Both the position numbers and the translations under genes were made by a program. The notes under the pieces were generated by a model. The model saw only the letters and a program-made list of their open reading frames with translations. It ran no database searches and was not told the DNA's origin. DNA of 64,000 nt from Chamaecyparis obtusa (taxonomy: Eukaryota > Streptophyta > Pinopsida > Cupressales > Cupressaceae), in NCBI GenBank assembly GCA_027943335.1, contig BSBK01001537.1:1630501-1694500 (forward strand), read 5' to 3'. This document shows positions 1 through 10,851 of this stretch, piece by piece (within the stretch, counting starts at the first letter, position 1; each line of letters opens with the position of its first letter).

Positions 1-433
1 TCGAGGAAACGAATCTCAATGACAAACTGTATAGATTCTTCCTCTTTAATGATGTTATGTGACCCCAAATCAGTCCCATGGCTGCAAATAGTGTCCCCAT
101 GTTCATTTCTACAGCTAGCATGACTTTACATGGAATCTCTCATCATCTTGTTGCTTCTTGATCCGTCCTAGAAGCATTTTTAGAGAGATTAGTAATAGTC
201 ATAGAATTAAATTATCATGAAGAGAAATATATATATCAATCCTAAAAGCATACACTATTCCTAGTGTTATAACATGAATTAAAATTAACTATAAAATTCA
301 TGATCAATATTCAAAGGTATAATCATACAATACTTATCTCGCTATTGCCTAAATTTCCTCACAATTCACCAATAGATCCTTTGCCATCGCAAAATTATAG
401 TGCAGGCAGAGAGTGAGAAATTTGAACACCAGC

Positions 434-655
434 TCATCTGCTATCCTCATAGACATGAATGCCAAACATGTAAGCATAGATGGGCATGACAACATCCTCC
501 CCAATGATGTCAAAAAATGGAAGCTTCTTCAGAGATTCTCCTCTCCAAGGCTCTTCAGTTGCACATTCGCATAAGAATCCCTCATTTCTTGCATCTCTTG
601 AAGTTCCAATTTTCCTATTCTGATTCTTGATCTTTACTAGACCTGTTTTGATACC
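434..655 (-). pseudogene. Open frame of about 73 codons running out of the PBS; not gag-like
   Basis: On the minus strand a frame stays open from the PBS to a TGA at 434-436. No clear ATG decides a start. It contains FLCECATEEPWRGESLKK and then FFDIIGEDVVMPIYAYMFG. I do not recognise the family. It lacks the usual N-terminal look of copia Gag and could be a captured host exon, decayed element-specific coding DNA, or chance. Downstream in another frame is a short open stretch (ELVFKFLTLCLHYNF). Function unknown. Confidence 0.3.
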
Positions 656-656
656 A
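645..656 (-). other. Primer-binding site of element D
   Basis: The reverse complement reads TGGTATCAAAAC, which matches the initiator methionine tRNA-type PBS (TGGTATCA core) of plant Ty1/copia elements. It sits immediately inside the LTR end at 657, which fixes the minus orientation. Confidence 0.7.
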
Positions 657-860
657 TGTTAATGTTTAGAACCAGAATAGCAAAACCAGAGAGCAGATAT
701 CTTATACAAAGCACAAGAACAAATAGACACAGAGATTTACCTTGGGAAAACCCTCCTACTCGAGGGAAAACCCCAGCCACACAAAAGTATTATCCTTTAT
801 TGAAGAACTCAACTGGATACAATGTATTTGATCAAGAGATAATCTAACTCAGATTGTTAA

Positions 861-2399
861 CTCTTTAACAATCAAATATAGACGCTTTTAAGCAGTTCAC
901 ACTTAACCTGCTTAGCATTCACAATAACCATGACACAACATAAATCTCACAGATTATAATATATATGTCTCACTGAAATATGTGAAAAACAATTACCACA
1001 GAGAAAAAAATTGTCATGTCTGAAGCAGACTCAGATAAGTAAAAATTAGATGCCATAAAAACAATACACGGACACCAATAGCTCTGGCTTGTTAGCAATA
1101 AAGAAGTCTCTCTCTCTTAAAAAAGATCATCCACGCACATTTTACTCTTCACGAGCTTGAAACGCCTAGAAAGGAAGTAATGCCTGGGCAAACCAAGAGT
1201 CATCGCTCAGGACATAATAATTATTCGGGAGTAGCTCATGCATCACCGTCTTCACACATGAAGAATGAGAAAACATCTGCTGTAAAATACTAGCTCACAA
1301 TAAATGCAACCGATATTCCCTTCAAACTGAAAAGGCACTTGCGTGGAATCTCAAAGGATGCCCGTTACTAGAACACAAAGAGACGGCAGTTAGAACACAG
1401 CAAATGGTAAATGTGAAAAATATACGAGACTTAACTCAAGTCATCGCAAGGCCATCCAATTGACATTAATGCTGAAGAAGGAAATGCACAAAGAGAGCTG
1501 TCAAACAATGAAGACGATTTGCATAGAAATCCAGTTCACTACTGGTCGATAATGCTAACATAATACTGGGCAGTGATAGTCATGAAAAATGCCACTACAC
1601 CTTTAGAAGACATGAACAGATACATAAACATGATGGAATCTCTGCAGAGAAGAGAAGCAGCTCACGATAGAAGATAACAAAAAGCAATCAACACAAATGA
1701 ATTAACCGATGTATGATGATCACAGTCCAACAAGTCATAAATACTCTGAGAACATTTGAAAGGATCATTGCAGGTTATAATGATTTGTCCTGCAGCTATA
1801 AAACATTAACAGATAATGACAACCTGGCAATGTTCTTCAAGGAAGGTGAAAAACCTGTCAAATTGCATGGCAGGTTTGACAGAGAGGTGTTGCTTCCCTT
1901 GTAGTAATAGGTATTTATGACAGTGATGAAATTCTTTTCTTTGGAAGGTTAGTTTAATGTTTACTACTTCTAGCACCTACCCTTGCTCAACCGTGTTCGC
2001 CATAGTGCATTGCTTAGTCTCCGTTTTTCTTGCTTACCTCATTGGAGAGTTCTATTAAGGATGCCCCTTGACACTGCGGGCAAGAGCCCTGATAAGTTTC
2101 CTATCTCTCTTCACCAAGGGCTGATTTTTCGTCTCTACTACTTCCATTTGGCTCTGTGTTCCCCTAAACTGATTGTTGTTTTTGAAGATCCCCTGCTGCC
2201 AGAATCCCGCTGATGGCTACTATCTTGGACAACCCTTGCAGATTTGGCAGCAAAGATAAATAAAACTGGCCTCTAGCCAAGCCTCTTCCAATTTAGTTGT
2301 GAAACCCTTGGTCACTCCTTTTGGTTTGCAGATTTTCCATGGTGGGAAGTCTACCCCTAATACTCCCCATACTGGCCATAATAGGGTGGCCCAGGGGCT
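861..2399. other. Unassigned stretch, probably including the rest of LTR D
   Basis: I see no long open frame, RNA gene or repeat partner inside the window. The left part is presumably the remainder of the element D LTR, but the boundary cannot be set without its partner. The right part (about 1,940-2,390) has less AT-rich, coding-like composition in short frames and may belong to the decayed frame that follows. Confidence 0.4.
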
Positions 2400-2962
2400 T
2401 TGAGACCTCAAAAACAACCTGACTCCTCTGAGTTTGGACAAAAGGCCTACAACAGGGAAACAAAAACACCCCCAGTTCAACAATTGAAGAAATCCAAGGT
2501 GCAGATTGAGGAATTTCAAACATATGAGGATTCTATTCAGGAAACTAGGGAGGAGGTCAAGGATGTGGACAGCTCCAACTCTATAAAATCTAACAGATTG
2601 GCGGGTCGCCGTATGGATAAGGGGAAGGTGGCAGTTACTGTTGATTCTGATAATGAGAATAATTTTGACTTAGAGGATTATTTTGATGACAAAGGGGTGA
2701 AGAAAGAGAACATGACGAATACTACCAACATCAAGTCCAAAGACACCACTCTATAGTATTCAGACAGCACGAAGTCTGCCCCAGTGAACCTGACTTATGA
2801 GGAACATCCTTGTTCCAAATGTGAGGTGACTGCTGCTGATCTCTCGGTGCTCAAAGAAAAGGCTCAGGAGCTTGAAAATAAGTTGGTGAGTGTCTCCAAA
2901 TTTAGGACAAAGGTATGCACAGGTCAGCTACTTCTCACTGCCTGCTGCTTAACAAAGAATTG
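2400..2962 (+). pseudogene. Decayed reading frame, possibly the C-terminal part of a LINE ORF1
   Basis: A frame from ATG 2400 runs 118 codons to a TAG at 2754-2756 and then stays open in the same frame to about 2962, so one stop interrupts a product of about 187 residues. The N-terminal half is Lys/Glu/Gln-rich. A basic patch (SNRLAGRRMDKGKVAV) precedes an acidic patch (DSDNENNFDLEDYFDD). The end (DLSVLKEKAQELENKL) looks like a coiled coil. The T-rich tail ending near 3245 resembles the region after ORF1 in the two better LINEs of this window. No zinc knuckle or DUF4283 is visible, so the LINE assignment is inference. Confidence 0.3.
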
Positions 2963-3653
2963 AGTAATGATGGGGAAGGGAAAGCAACCACAAGGAACTG
3001 TTCAAGTTCCCGACTGAGGACTAAGGCTGTCTCTTTGGCTAGTCTCTAGTGGCTGCTTTTTGGTTTTTTGGTCTATTTCGATGTTATCATTATTAAGACT
3101 TTGGCTCTTTTTGCATTGTTATGTTTATGATATTAAACTCTATAGACTTATGTGCGCTTATAATGTGCTGTTAATTGTTGATTAGTTTCCTTTCAGTGCC
3201 TTTGGGCTGTTGTGTGAAAGAGTTAGCACTCTAGTTCTGCTGCTTTTAATATCAATATATATATATATAGATATATATATACTAAAAAAGAACTTAACAT
3301 AGAATTTAAATTTTTAATAAAAAACTTAAATGTATATATGTATAAAGAACTTATATATTATATGATAAATGTTAACATAGAAACTTAACGTTTAGTACAT
3401 AAAATAAAGACTCAAGGCACAAAGATTTTCCTTTTGTTTTTATTTTTTCAAGTTGCACGAAACACAAAAGAAGAGGATACATAATAAGTGTAAATCTTGA
3501 TTTAACTCAAACTTCGATTTATTTGGAAATCAGTAACATGCTCTACAAATTCGGTGTATATGCATTTCTTTAAAGAATAGTTTAAGAAATTATAAAATTT
3601 GTCGAGTTAATGCTCTTTTTTTCTCAATTTTTTTGGTGAGTCCTGAGTTTTTA
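2963..3653. other. T-rich tail then AT-rich spacer with a TA tract
   Basis: This holds the T-rich tail of the preceding frame, a short imperfect TA microsatellite at about 3253-3281, and AT-rich DNA up to the target duplication of element A. No gene is visible. Confidence 0.5.
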
Positions 3654-3658
3654 AAAAT

Positions 3659-4323
3659 AGTTGAAGTATAGCTTTGATCTGATTAACTTATATAATTGAA
3701 TGAATTATATTCATCAGACTCAATATGTACTAGTCGATTATATATATATATATATATATCATTATCATGGTTATTAATATATATAATAGTCGACTGCATA
3801 TTCCGTATTAAATTGGGCATTAACTGTTGCATACATTAGAATTGACTTAAGTTGATATTGATACTGCATTAACAAGCAGCGATATTGATACTGCATAAAC
3901 AGCAATGTTACAATGACTATATCCGATAGTTATTGTAACACATACATTATATTATGTGTTACGATAACTATCGGATGATAGTTATTCGTAACACCACATT
4001 ATTAATCGAATACATTGCAAAGTTAATATATGTTTATCGTGCGTAATCTGCAGTATTATCAAAAGGTCATGTCTATGTAAAGACGTGGCTTAAGCCACAT
4101 AGAGTCATGTCTCTACATAGACATGACTCCTCATTTCATATATAATATATTTCGTATGTGCTGAGGAAAGCAATCAATTACAATGTGCATTTCTTCTCCT
4201 CAGCAGCATACGAATATATAATCAATAATATATATATATACTCACACAGACATTTAGATATTACGAACAGCACAATAAAGAGCATCAGATTTTTCTCTAT
4301 AGGACGATCTTGATTTCACAACA
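3659..4323 (+). repeat. 5' LTR of element A
   Basis: 665 bp, matching 16147-16834. The expected initial TG has become AG (AGTTGAAG here, TGTTGAAG in the right copy); it ends in CACAACA. It contains a short TA tract near 3739-3760 and a cluster of hairpins (3907-4127). The TSD AAAAT is at 3654-3658. Confidence 0.9.
3907..4127. promoter_or_regulatory. Cluster of inverted repeats inside the LTR of element A
   Basis: Two adjacent hairpins with stems of about 14-15 bp lie at 3907-3939 and 3958-3992. A perfect 14-bp palindrome, GTGGCTTAAGCCAC, lies at 4085-4098. A hairpin with 9-bp arms GTCATGTCT/AGACATGAC lies at 4104-4127. Most are kept in the right LTR. A regulatory role is inferred from position only. 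Confidence 0.45.
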
Positions 4324-4335
4324 TGGTATCAGAGC
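4324..4335 (+). other. Primer-binding site of element A
   Basis: TGGTATCAGAGC immediately follows the LTR. This is the standard initiator-Met-tRNA PBS of plant Ty1/copia elements. Confidence 0.92.
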
Positions 4336-4629
4336 CTAACCTATAAGAGAATAAAATATATCTATTCATGGAGTACGGACCAGACAGATGCGGAATGAAG
4401 GATTGCCAATATATATTTGCTATGGGAGGGTTTATAAACCTTCGTTGGAATCTTATAATATGCGTCTCATGGTTTGGCTGGGCAATGGCTAAACGGAAGT
4501 GATAATAATCGTGTCTGCAACCATCGGAAATTACAAGGAAATCAACTAACACAAAATGAACTTTATATTGGGACTTTTGTTTAAATCCGTTAATTTATTA
4601 GGCCTGCTTTCATAGGGGCCGAAAACTAT

Positions 4630-6410
4630 TGTCGTATTAATTTATAAGACTATTGCTGAAGCCCTAAAGTATATTTGGTGGAAGCTTATTGGTATTGCAA
4701 ATATGAAATGCGAAGAGGAATATTAAGGTGAGCTTGCCATGGATGGAAAATATTGTTGTGGGCCAAGAAATTCAGTGCGTAGCTATCATTCTTCCGGGGA
4801 TAATCAATATTAGTGTTTGCAGATTATTTCCAGCATGGGCTCCGAAATCAGAGGTTTAATTATCCTTGGCGAACATTACAATCGTAATGGAAAACTTAAG
4901 AAAGTTTCGGGCCTTTATGAATGTAGAGTCTGCAGCTAATTAAATATTGCCTTAAGATTTAATATTGAAGTTTGGGTAGATATTTAATTTGAGCTATTAT
5001 CTTTTGGTCTGGGCCCAATATATATTTTGGTAAATTTTTGATATTCATTATATTAATTCTTAACATTTACGGGAAAGACTTGCTATGTTAAATGGCAATA
5101 TATTAGTAGACTGTGGTGCTTTACATTCACTCTCTCCTTGTGGCACATTACAAGACGAGTAATAATGGTTCACTGGTTATTTACAAATATTTGAAGAAGC
5201 CATAGATGTTAAGAGTTATAGAGAATTATAGAGGAGTTTGTCGGCTTTCAGAGATAAATTATAAGGTCTAGGCCAAGTATCGGGTTTGGAAAGAACACGA
5301 ACAGTCATCTCTGCTTCTCTGCTGTATGAGAGCATTTTTTGGGATTGCAGAGGTATTTATGGACTCTGTTAGGAAGTATTTGCAGTTCAAACTTTTGTTT
5401 ATATTCTGGAACAGTGATTCAGACTGCCCATGACTGAAGTGTAAATGTTCTACTATAATTGGCTTGAATCCTGAAGGCATATTCTGTAAACATTGGCATG
5501 AGGTACCTGCAAGGCATCATTAAATTCACAAGTGCTTGCAGCCATAGGACCAAGTTATTGGAAAATTCTTTTAAATGAGATGCGACTTGAACATGAACAT
5601 CGATATAATGAAGTTTGAGTGGTAACTTGTCATCAATCACTGAACAGGAAAAACATATAAGAAGAATAAATAATTCTGAAAGAAATTTAGTCTTGAGCCG
5701 AGTTAATAAAGAAGTCATCCAGTCACGTAATTCCTTGTAGCTACTTAGTTTCAAAGGATAATCGAGAGAATGTAGAGATAGTTTCAAGACAAATTGATAT
5801 GATCAAAGAACAAGGAAACATCAAACCAACAATATCAGATAATCTTGACAATCAGATACCAATAATGTATGAAGTCAACATCTAAGAAAATTAACATAAG
5901 GATAAGAATGAAACTGATATGTTATGAAGAAGGACGATGGGTACAACATCGTATTAATGGGCTCGCCTTACGAAAAGAAATATTTGAAAATATTTGAAAA
6001 GATAAGTATCTCATGTTTAATTAATCTATATGAATTTGCAGTTTGTAATTCATTAAATAATAAATTTTGTATGCTTCTATCATTTTTTATGTTCGGGATA
6101 GTTTAGCTTTATGAACTATTCGTAATCTATCTCTAACATCTTTAGAAAGGTCAACAAGTTGGCGAAATTAGCTTCTAAGGAATCAGATGATTCAGTCAAC
6201 TTGGACAAACTCGATCATATTGATTAAGAGGTAGTTCACTATTGAAGGTAAAAAAATTCTGAGATTATAGCAGTGGGAACTCGTGGATAGAATCACCGAT
6301 GAGATGCACGTGGATAGAATTCCTAATTAAGGCATTTCATACATCATACTAGACGTCTTTATTATCTTCCCTTAAGTCCAAGAGGGAGTGTTAATGTTGT
6401 GGCCTTGGAA
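4630..6410 (+). repeat. Interior duplication of element A, copy 1 (continues at 12101 beyond element B)
   Basis: This block closely matches 13044-14730, starting at TTGTCGTATTA and ending near the shared AAGAGGGAGTGTTAATG. Copy 1 has stretches absent from copy 2 (around 5350-5437 and 5533-5560), and copy 2 has one absent here (around 14640-14665). A short frame (MKKDDGYNIVLMGSPY, from 5924) is shared by both. No intact coding sequence remains. Confidence 0.85.
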
Positions 6411-6415
6411 AATAT

Positions 6416-7667
6416 TGTAAAGAGCCCAGCTGGCTCTCTCTCTATTTTAATTGCACTTAAAATAACTTCCAGGATTTAAGAACAATTAATAATAAATTCA
6501 ATGAACTCTTTCAGATTTTCACCATTTATTAAAATGATACCATTAATTACAACACCTACTGGCTGCTTGCAAGAAAACAGAATTTGAACAAATATTGAAA
6601 ACTGAAAATTCTTACTACAAATCTAACATGATAACCTGGCACTTTAAATGAATTAAGTACGGCTGCAAGTGTACAATTCGGTACCATGTCTTTACAACCT
6701 GCCAATCATGAATGCTGAATCCCTCACGCTAGGAAGTTTAAATGACGCCAAGGCAATATAAATGATGCTGGCAGCCTCCAGTAATGCAGACGTTACAAAC
6801 TACCAAATCTGCCTCCCACAATCAATCATGCCAGGCAAGGAAGCGTACGGCCAACCTGATTAAGTATGGCTACAACAGGGAGCCGTATGACCTCTAATAA
6901 TCTCAGAATACAATCTTCAAACTCTGGCTGTAACCCATGGCACTATTCATTGGCATCTAGACCAATTCACAATGCATATTCATGAGAATTTTTCGTTTCT
7001 CAATGAATTATCGGTTCAAACCCTCATTCTTCTATTTCTGATTTCTCCTTCCAAACTTTCAGACTTCACAAATTTTATATAATGACATAAGATGAGAAAA
7101 GTGCTTTTTCGAGTAGAATATATAGGCTTTTTGGAAAAAACACTTTTTAATATTTTCACTTAATTGGCTTTAAAAATAATCTCACTTTATAACATAAAGT
7201 TATAAAGTCATAAGTTATTAAATTAAATCAAAATAATTTAATTTAATAACACATTTAAAATATAAGGCACTGAACTGTCTGACTGCAATCAACGAATTTT
7301 TGACAAAGCACCAAGTCCAACTGCCCAGCTTGGAATAGGCACTGCCCTGCCAGAAATAGCCACTGCTAAAAATAGACTTACTAAAAATAGTAAGTCTCTC
7401 AAACTGGAGATTCTCTGAAACTCGATCCTGAGATATTTGACGCTCCGTGCAGACACCCTACTAATCCTGGCCATACCCAAAATACCACTTACTAAAAATA
7501 GTAAGTTGACCAAAATGATCCGACCGAAGAGCAGACTTGATAAGTCGATCTTCCAAAATAGAATCCCAACGCTGGCTCCACCATCTAACCCCCTCTGATC
7601 GCCTGATTAGCCTGTGAGGGTTGCCAAACCAAGCTAATCCCATAAGTCTAAAAACGGGGACATTACA
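6416..7667 (-). repeat. 3' LTR of element B
   Basis: On the minus strand it starts TGTAATGTCCCCG and ends GGGCTCTTTACA. Two copies of the small inverted repeat ACTTACTAAAAATAGTAAGT sit at 7376-7395 and 7487-7506. An AT-rich block around 7140-7260 could hold the promoter, but I cannot define a TATA box. Confidence 0.92.
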
Positions 7668-7685
7668 GTCCTCCCTTCCCAAGAA
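7668..7685 (-). other. Polypurine tract of element B
   Basis: The minus strand reads TTCTTGGGAAGGGAGGAC immediately before the 3' LTR. This is the expected position and composition for plus-strand DNA priming of a minus-oriented element. Confidence 0.75.
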
Positions 7686-7721
7686 TGCTTGTCCTCAAGC
7701 AATCAGGAAAAACAAGCAACA

Positions 7722-9278
7722 TCATAAACCACCCAGATCCCAAGGATGGTCACAAGTAATGTCCCGATCCTCACCAAACTCTTGTGAAGAAAGAACCAAC
7801 ATCAACAGAACAAGCACCACTGAAAACAACATCTGTAAACCAACTGTAGATGTCGATGTTGAAAACAACCCAACGGAACTCAACCCATCTGAAATAACAA
7901 CTTTGACAAAACCTGAGTCCCTGTCTATCCAGCATTCACACCCGACTGCACTGGGAAAACAATAGTGACCAAATGTGCCTGAATCACTGTTATCAACTCT
8001 ACCCTCTAATAAACAGTCCTGAGTGTGTGGACATTGCAAGTAATCTAACTTGCAACTACCAAATCCATCTACAAATGATGGTGCTAATCCATTCCATAAT
8101 GGATGGTAGGATAATGGAGCCGATTTACCCCTGCGTGAGATCAAATCTTCCACCTAAGGGTCAAAAGAAAAATGATGAGCATACCCCACCATATAATGCC
8201 GGTAGGAATCCCCAATCTCTGTCAATGACTCATCATTACCAAACTAGGAATCAAAAGATGGCTCCAATCTCTGACTCCGCATCACTGTAGGCTGGGTAGG
8301 AACTTGAGCAACCCTCTCAACAAACCCAACCTCAAAATCCCTATGGGGAAGCATAGTAGAAAGAGTCTCCACAATCTTCCCGACCAACCTCCGAATAGCA
8401 CAAGAGCCTCGGATGAGAGTACCCTCAGACACTCTAGAAGAATCCTGACGCACATCTGCACTCTCAAGTAGATACTCCGTAAATTACTTGGTGCAGTAGA
8501 AATTATATGTGGAAGCATCAACTCGCTCCCTCGCAATCCACAGTTGATCCCCCCGCAAATGTGGCACAACCAACTGTCCCGAGCTATCAGCTATGTGAGA
8601 TGATGAAGTAGATTCACTCCCAGCTAAAGGAAGCAAATCAACTTGAGAGCCTGTCTCCTCTGGTACTCCTACCTCATCAGTACCAAGTGCTCCCATCTCC
8701 TGAACATGTGAGTCAGTCACATCATCATGTCCCTCATCACCAACCGTAGGAGCAAACTCACCACCAACCACCCCAATGTGCAATCGAACTGGGTCTAGGG
8801 CTGGTGTAGACCGTAAATGCTCCAACTCCACGATCACCTCCTCTAATCGGATCTGCGACTCTTGAAGAGCCCGCTAAGTATCCTCTAGAACCTTCGTAGT
8901 CTCTGTGAGCTCCTGGGTAAGCTCACTCACCTCCTCCTCTTTGTCAATCAGTGCCTCATAAGCTGTACTCCCCCACTCCACTAGGTGATCTCGGTCGGCT
9001 ACCATTTGTAAATAGTTCTGTCTCAAAATCTTGACAGCCTCACGCAAAGAGTGAATCTCTGTCAATGAAAGGTAACCACTGCTGGACTCATATGTCATAG
9101 GAGTACCCCAACCATAAACAGCTAGCAACTTACAAGCGGCATCAAAATGCTCGAGAGTAGAAGAAATATCCCTCTCATCAACTCGCAACTGGCTGTTCAC
9201 ATGATGACTCTGCACAACAGGCCTCCTATGTACAACCTCAAATGCATTGTCCACACTATGAGAGGAAGCTGTAGCCAA
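7722..9278 (-). pseudogene. Element B unknown ORF, C-terminal part (coiled-coil region), broken by stops
   Basis: One minus-strand frame runs from ATG 9278 to about 7722, interrupted by stops near 8874, 8481, 8244 and 8154. Residues 1-134 contain a heptad-like stretch (about 65-130; LREAVKILRQNYLQMVADRD, then EEEVSELTQELTETTKVLE). The next part begins RALQESQIRLEEVIVELEHL, still coiled-coil-like, followed by an acidic Gly/Asp/Val-rich segment. The last block (8153-7722) is hydrophobic near its end. I do not recognise the family. It continues the frame at 9289-10752 after a frameshift near 9285. It may be a Gag-like structural protein of this element family, but no zinc knuckle or pol motif supports that. 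Confidence 0.5.
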
Positions 9279-9288
9279 CCAACTCCCC

Positions 9289-10752
9289 TCAAGAGCACTC
9301 TCTCTGTGTACTTACATCTGAGTACACCTCTACACTCTGAGTACAGGCATCGGACATGTCTTCATCTATCCCTAAGGAAGCTGCTGCTAAATGTGACTCA
9401 ACACAATCTCCAACTACCTCATCCATTGCAACCATCTGACAGTCCATATCCCGAGACACATCCTCATGAGTTACCGTAGAAGTAACCCCGTCCCTAAAAG
9501 TGGAAGCCCTAGTTCTAACTAACTTCTGCCACTCATAAGCTTCCCTATCCTCATCTGTGAGTCCCTGTAAAACATAATCTTGGAATCCACTACCACCATA
9601 TGTCAACGCTGAATCTACACCCAAAGTCAAATATAGAAAGCCGGAAATACTACAACACTCATCATCCTCGCTCTCAACATCGGAGATATCTGCAATGCTA
9701 GTGTACATCTCATCTATCTGCATCTCCTCTACTAACTTTGGCTGTATACATGACTCAATGTTGTCATATGAGTCAACTATATTGTGGCATGAAACTACGT
9801 CGCCCAAATCAACTGCAACACTCCCATCCTGAGTGTCATCACTAGAAAGCTCCATGCTCACATCCTCAACACAGGAATAAACCATTGTCTCCTGTACTGA
9901 TTCCACACTGCGACTGCTATCATAAATCTCTGAGTTGTCAGAGCTCATACGCTCCTCGCAGTCATCACCTAGCATCTCACAGGGGGTGTCATCTCCAATG
10001 CAACTCACAGCATCATCAAAAGTGTCATCAGATATGTCTATACTATCAGCTCCCACAACTCCTGCTGAAAACTCATCTGAGGACATGTGTCTCTGCACAC
10101 ATGACTCAACGTCAAGCTGTGCACCAATAATGCTAGAGCACAAACTGTCATCAACTGACCCCGCTGTAATGCCCAGATCTCCAACCTCACCACTGGGAGA
10201 CTCCGTACATGCCTCGGTCCCATCTGAGGAAGCAATTGCCTCTTGAACTGGGGCAACACTACTATAGCTGACATAAACATCTGCAACAATAACTCCCTCC
10301 ATGAAAGAGTCTGAACACTCAGTGATATCTGCAACATCAGCTGCCCCTATACAATCCGTAGTGACTGCTCTGGGAGCCTCAACCTGGTGATCCTCAGTGC
10401 TGCTGTCAACCAATAGCACTGAAACATCCACTGGCTCCTATGCAATAAATCCGTCATCAGCATTGCGAAGAGGAATAGCAAGTGCTGAACTAGATGTAGG
10501 GACATCAGCATCATGGACTACTGTCGGAGAAAACTCCAGTCTTCTCCCCTGCAAACTAGATGTCGGCCTTCTAAAGGCAGAAACCATATATCTCGCTGCC
10601 CTATCTACTGTAACTGGATCCGACAAACTGTCTGCCAATCTCTGCCGATGTAGTCTAAGTCTCTCAACACTTTCTACTAAAGCATTTAATTCCGCTCTAT
10701 TTCCCTTACTGCTATGTCGACTTCCGGAACTGGATCTCCTGTATCTATCCAT
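9289..10752 (-). pseudogene. Element B unknown ORF, N-terminal part (basic head, long acidic domain)
   Basis: From ATG 10752 the frame encodes a basic, Ser/Arg-rich head (MDRYRRSSSGSRHSSKGNRA) and a short helical stretch (LNALVESVERLRLHRQRLAD). A TAG follows at 10438-10440, and then 380 more residues in the same frame down to 9289. The 380-residue part is strikingly acidic and rich in Asp, Ser, Val and Cys (for example DISDDTFDDAVSCIGDD). Near its end is TDEDREAYEWQKLVRTRAST. The start is placed at 10752, about 90 bp inside the PBS, as expected for the first ORF of an LTR element. No family is recognised. Together with 7722-9278 it would make a protein of about 1,000 residues. Confidence 0.55.
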
Positions 10753-10838
10753 AGCTAGAGAAAATGGAAGTGTTGGTCACTTTAAAAATAACTTCATATA
10801 ATTAATGAATCCAAACCCCACAGGATGGCAGGAAAATA

Positions 10839-10850
10839 GCTTTGATACCA
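10839..10850 (-). other. Primer-binding site of element B
   Basis: The reverse complement is TGGTATCAAAGC, an initiator-Met-tRNA-type PBS. One base separates it from the LTR end at 10852. Confidence 0.85.
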
Positions 10851-10851
10851 C

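Larger units (their letters stand above)
1..860 (-). mobile_element. 5' end of a minus-strand Ty1/copia-type LTR element (D), truncated by the window edge
   Basis: An initiator-Met-tRNA-type PBS, read on the minus strand, directly abuts an LTR end (TGTTAATGTTTAG on the plus strand). The LTR therefore runs rightward from 657 and the element interior runs leftward out of the window. The LTR text resembles plant copia R-U5 DNA (repeated GGGAAAACCC blocks around 745-775). The second LTR is not in the window, so the right end of this LTR cannot be placed; 860 is a minimum. Orientation and class are inferred from the PBS. No gag or pol motif is visible in the short interior. Confidence 0.6.

Noticed and set aside
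645..656. tRNA fragment at sites ending GATACCA or starting TGGTATC
   Set aside because: These 12-bp matches lie exactly at LTR edges (645, 4324, 10839, 34587) and are primer-binding sites. No tRNA cloverleaf can be drawn around them.
2220..2523. Minus-strand frames opposite the LINE-like ORF
   Set aside because: They are antisense to the plus-strand frame, which has the more protein-like and repeatable features.
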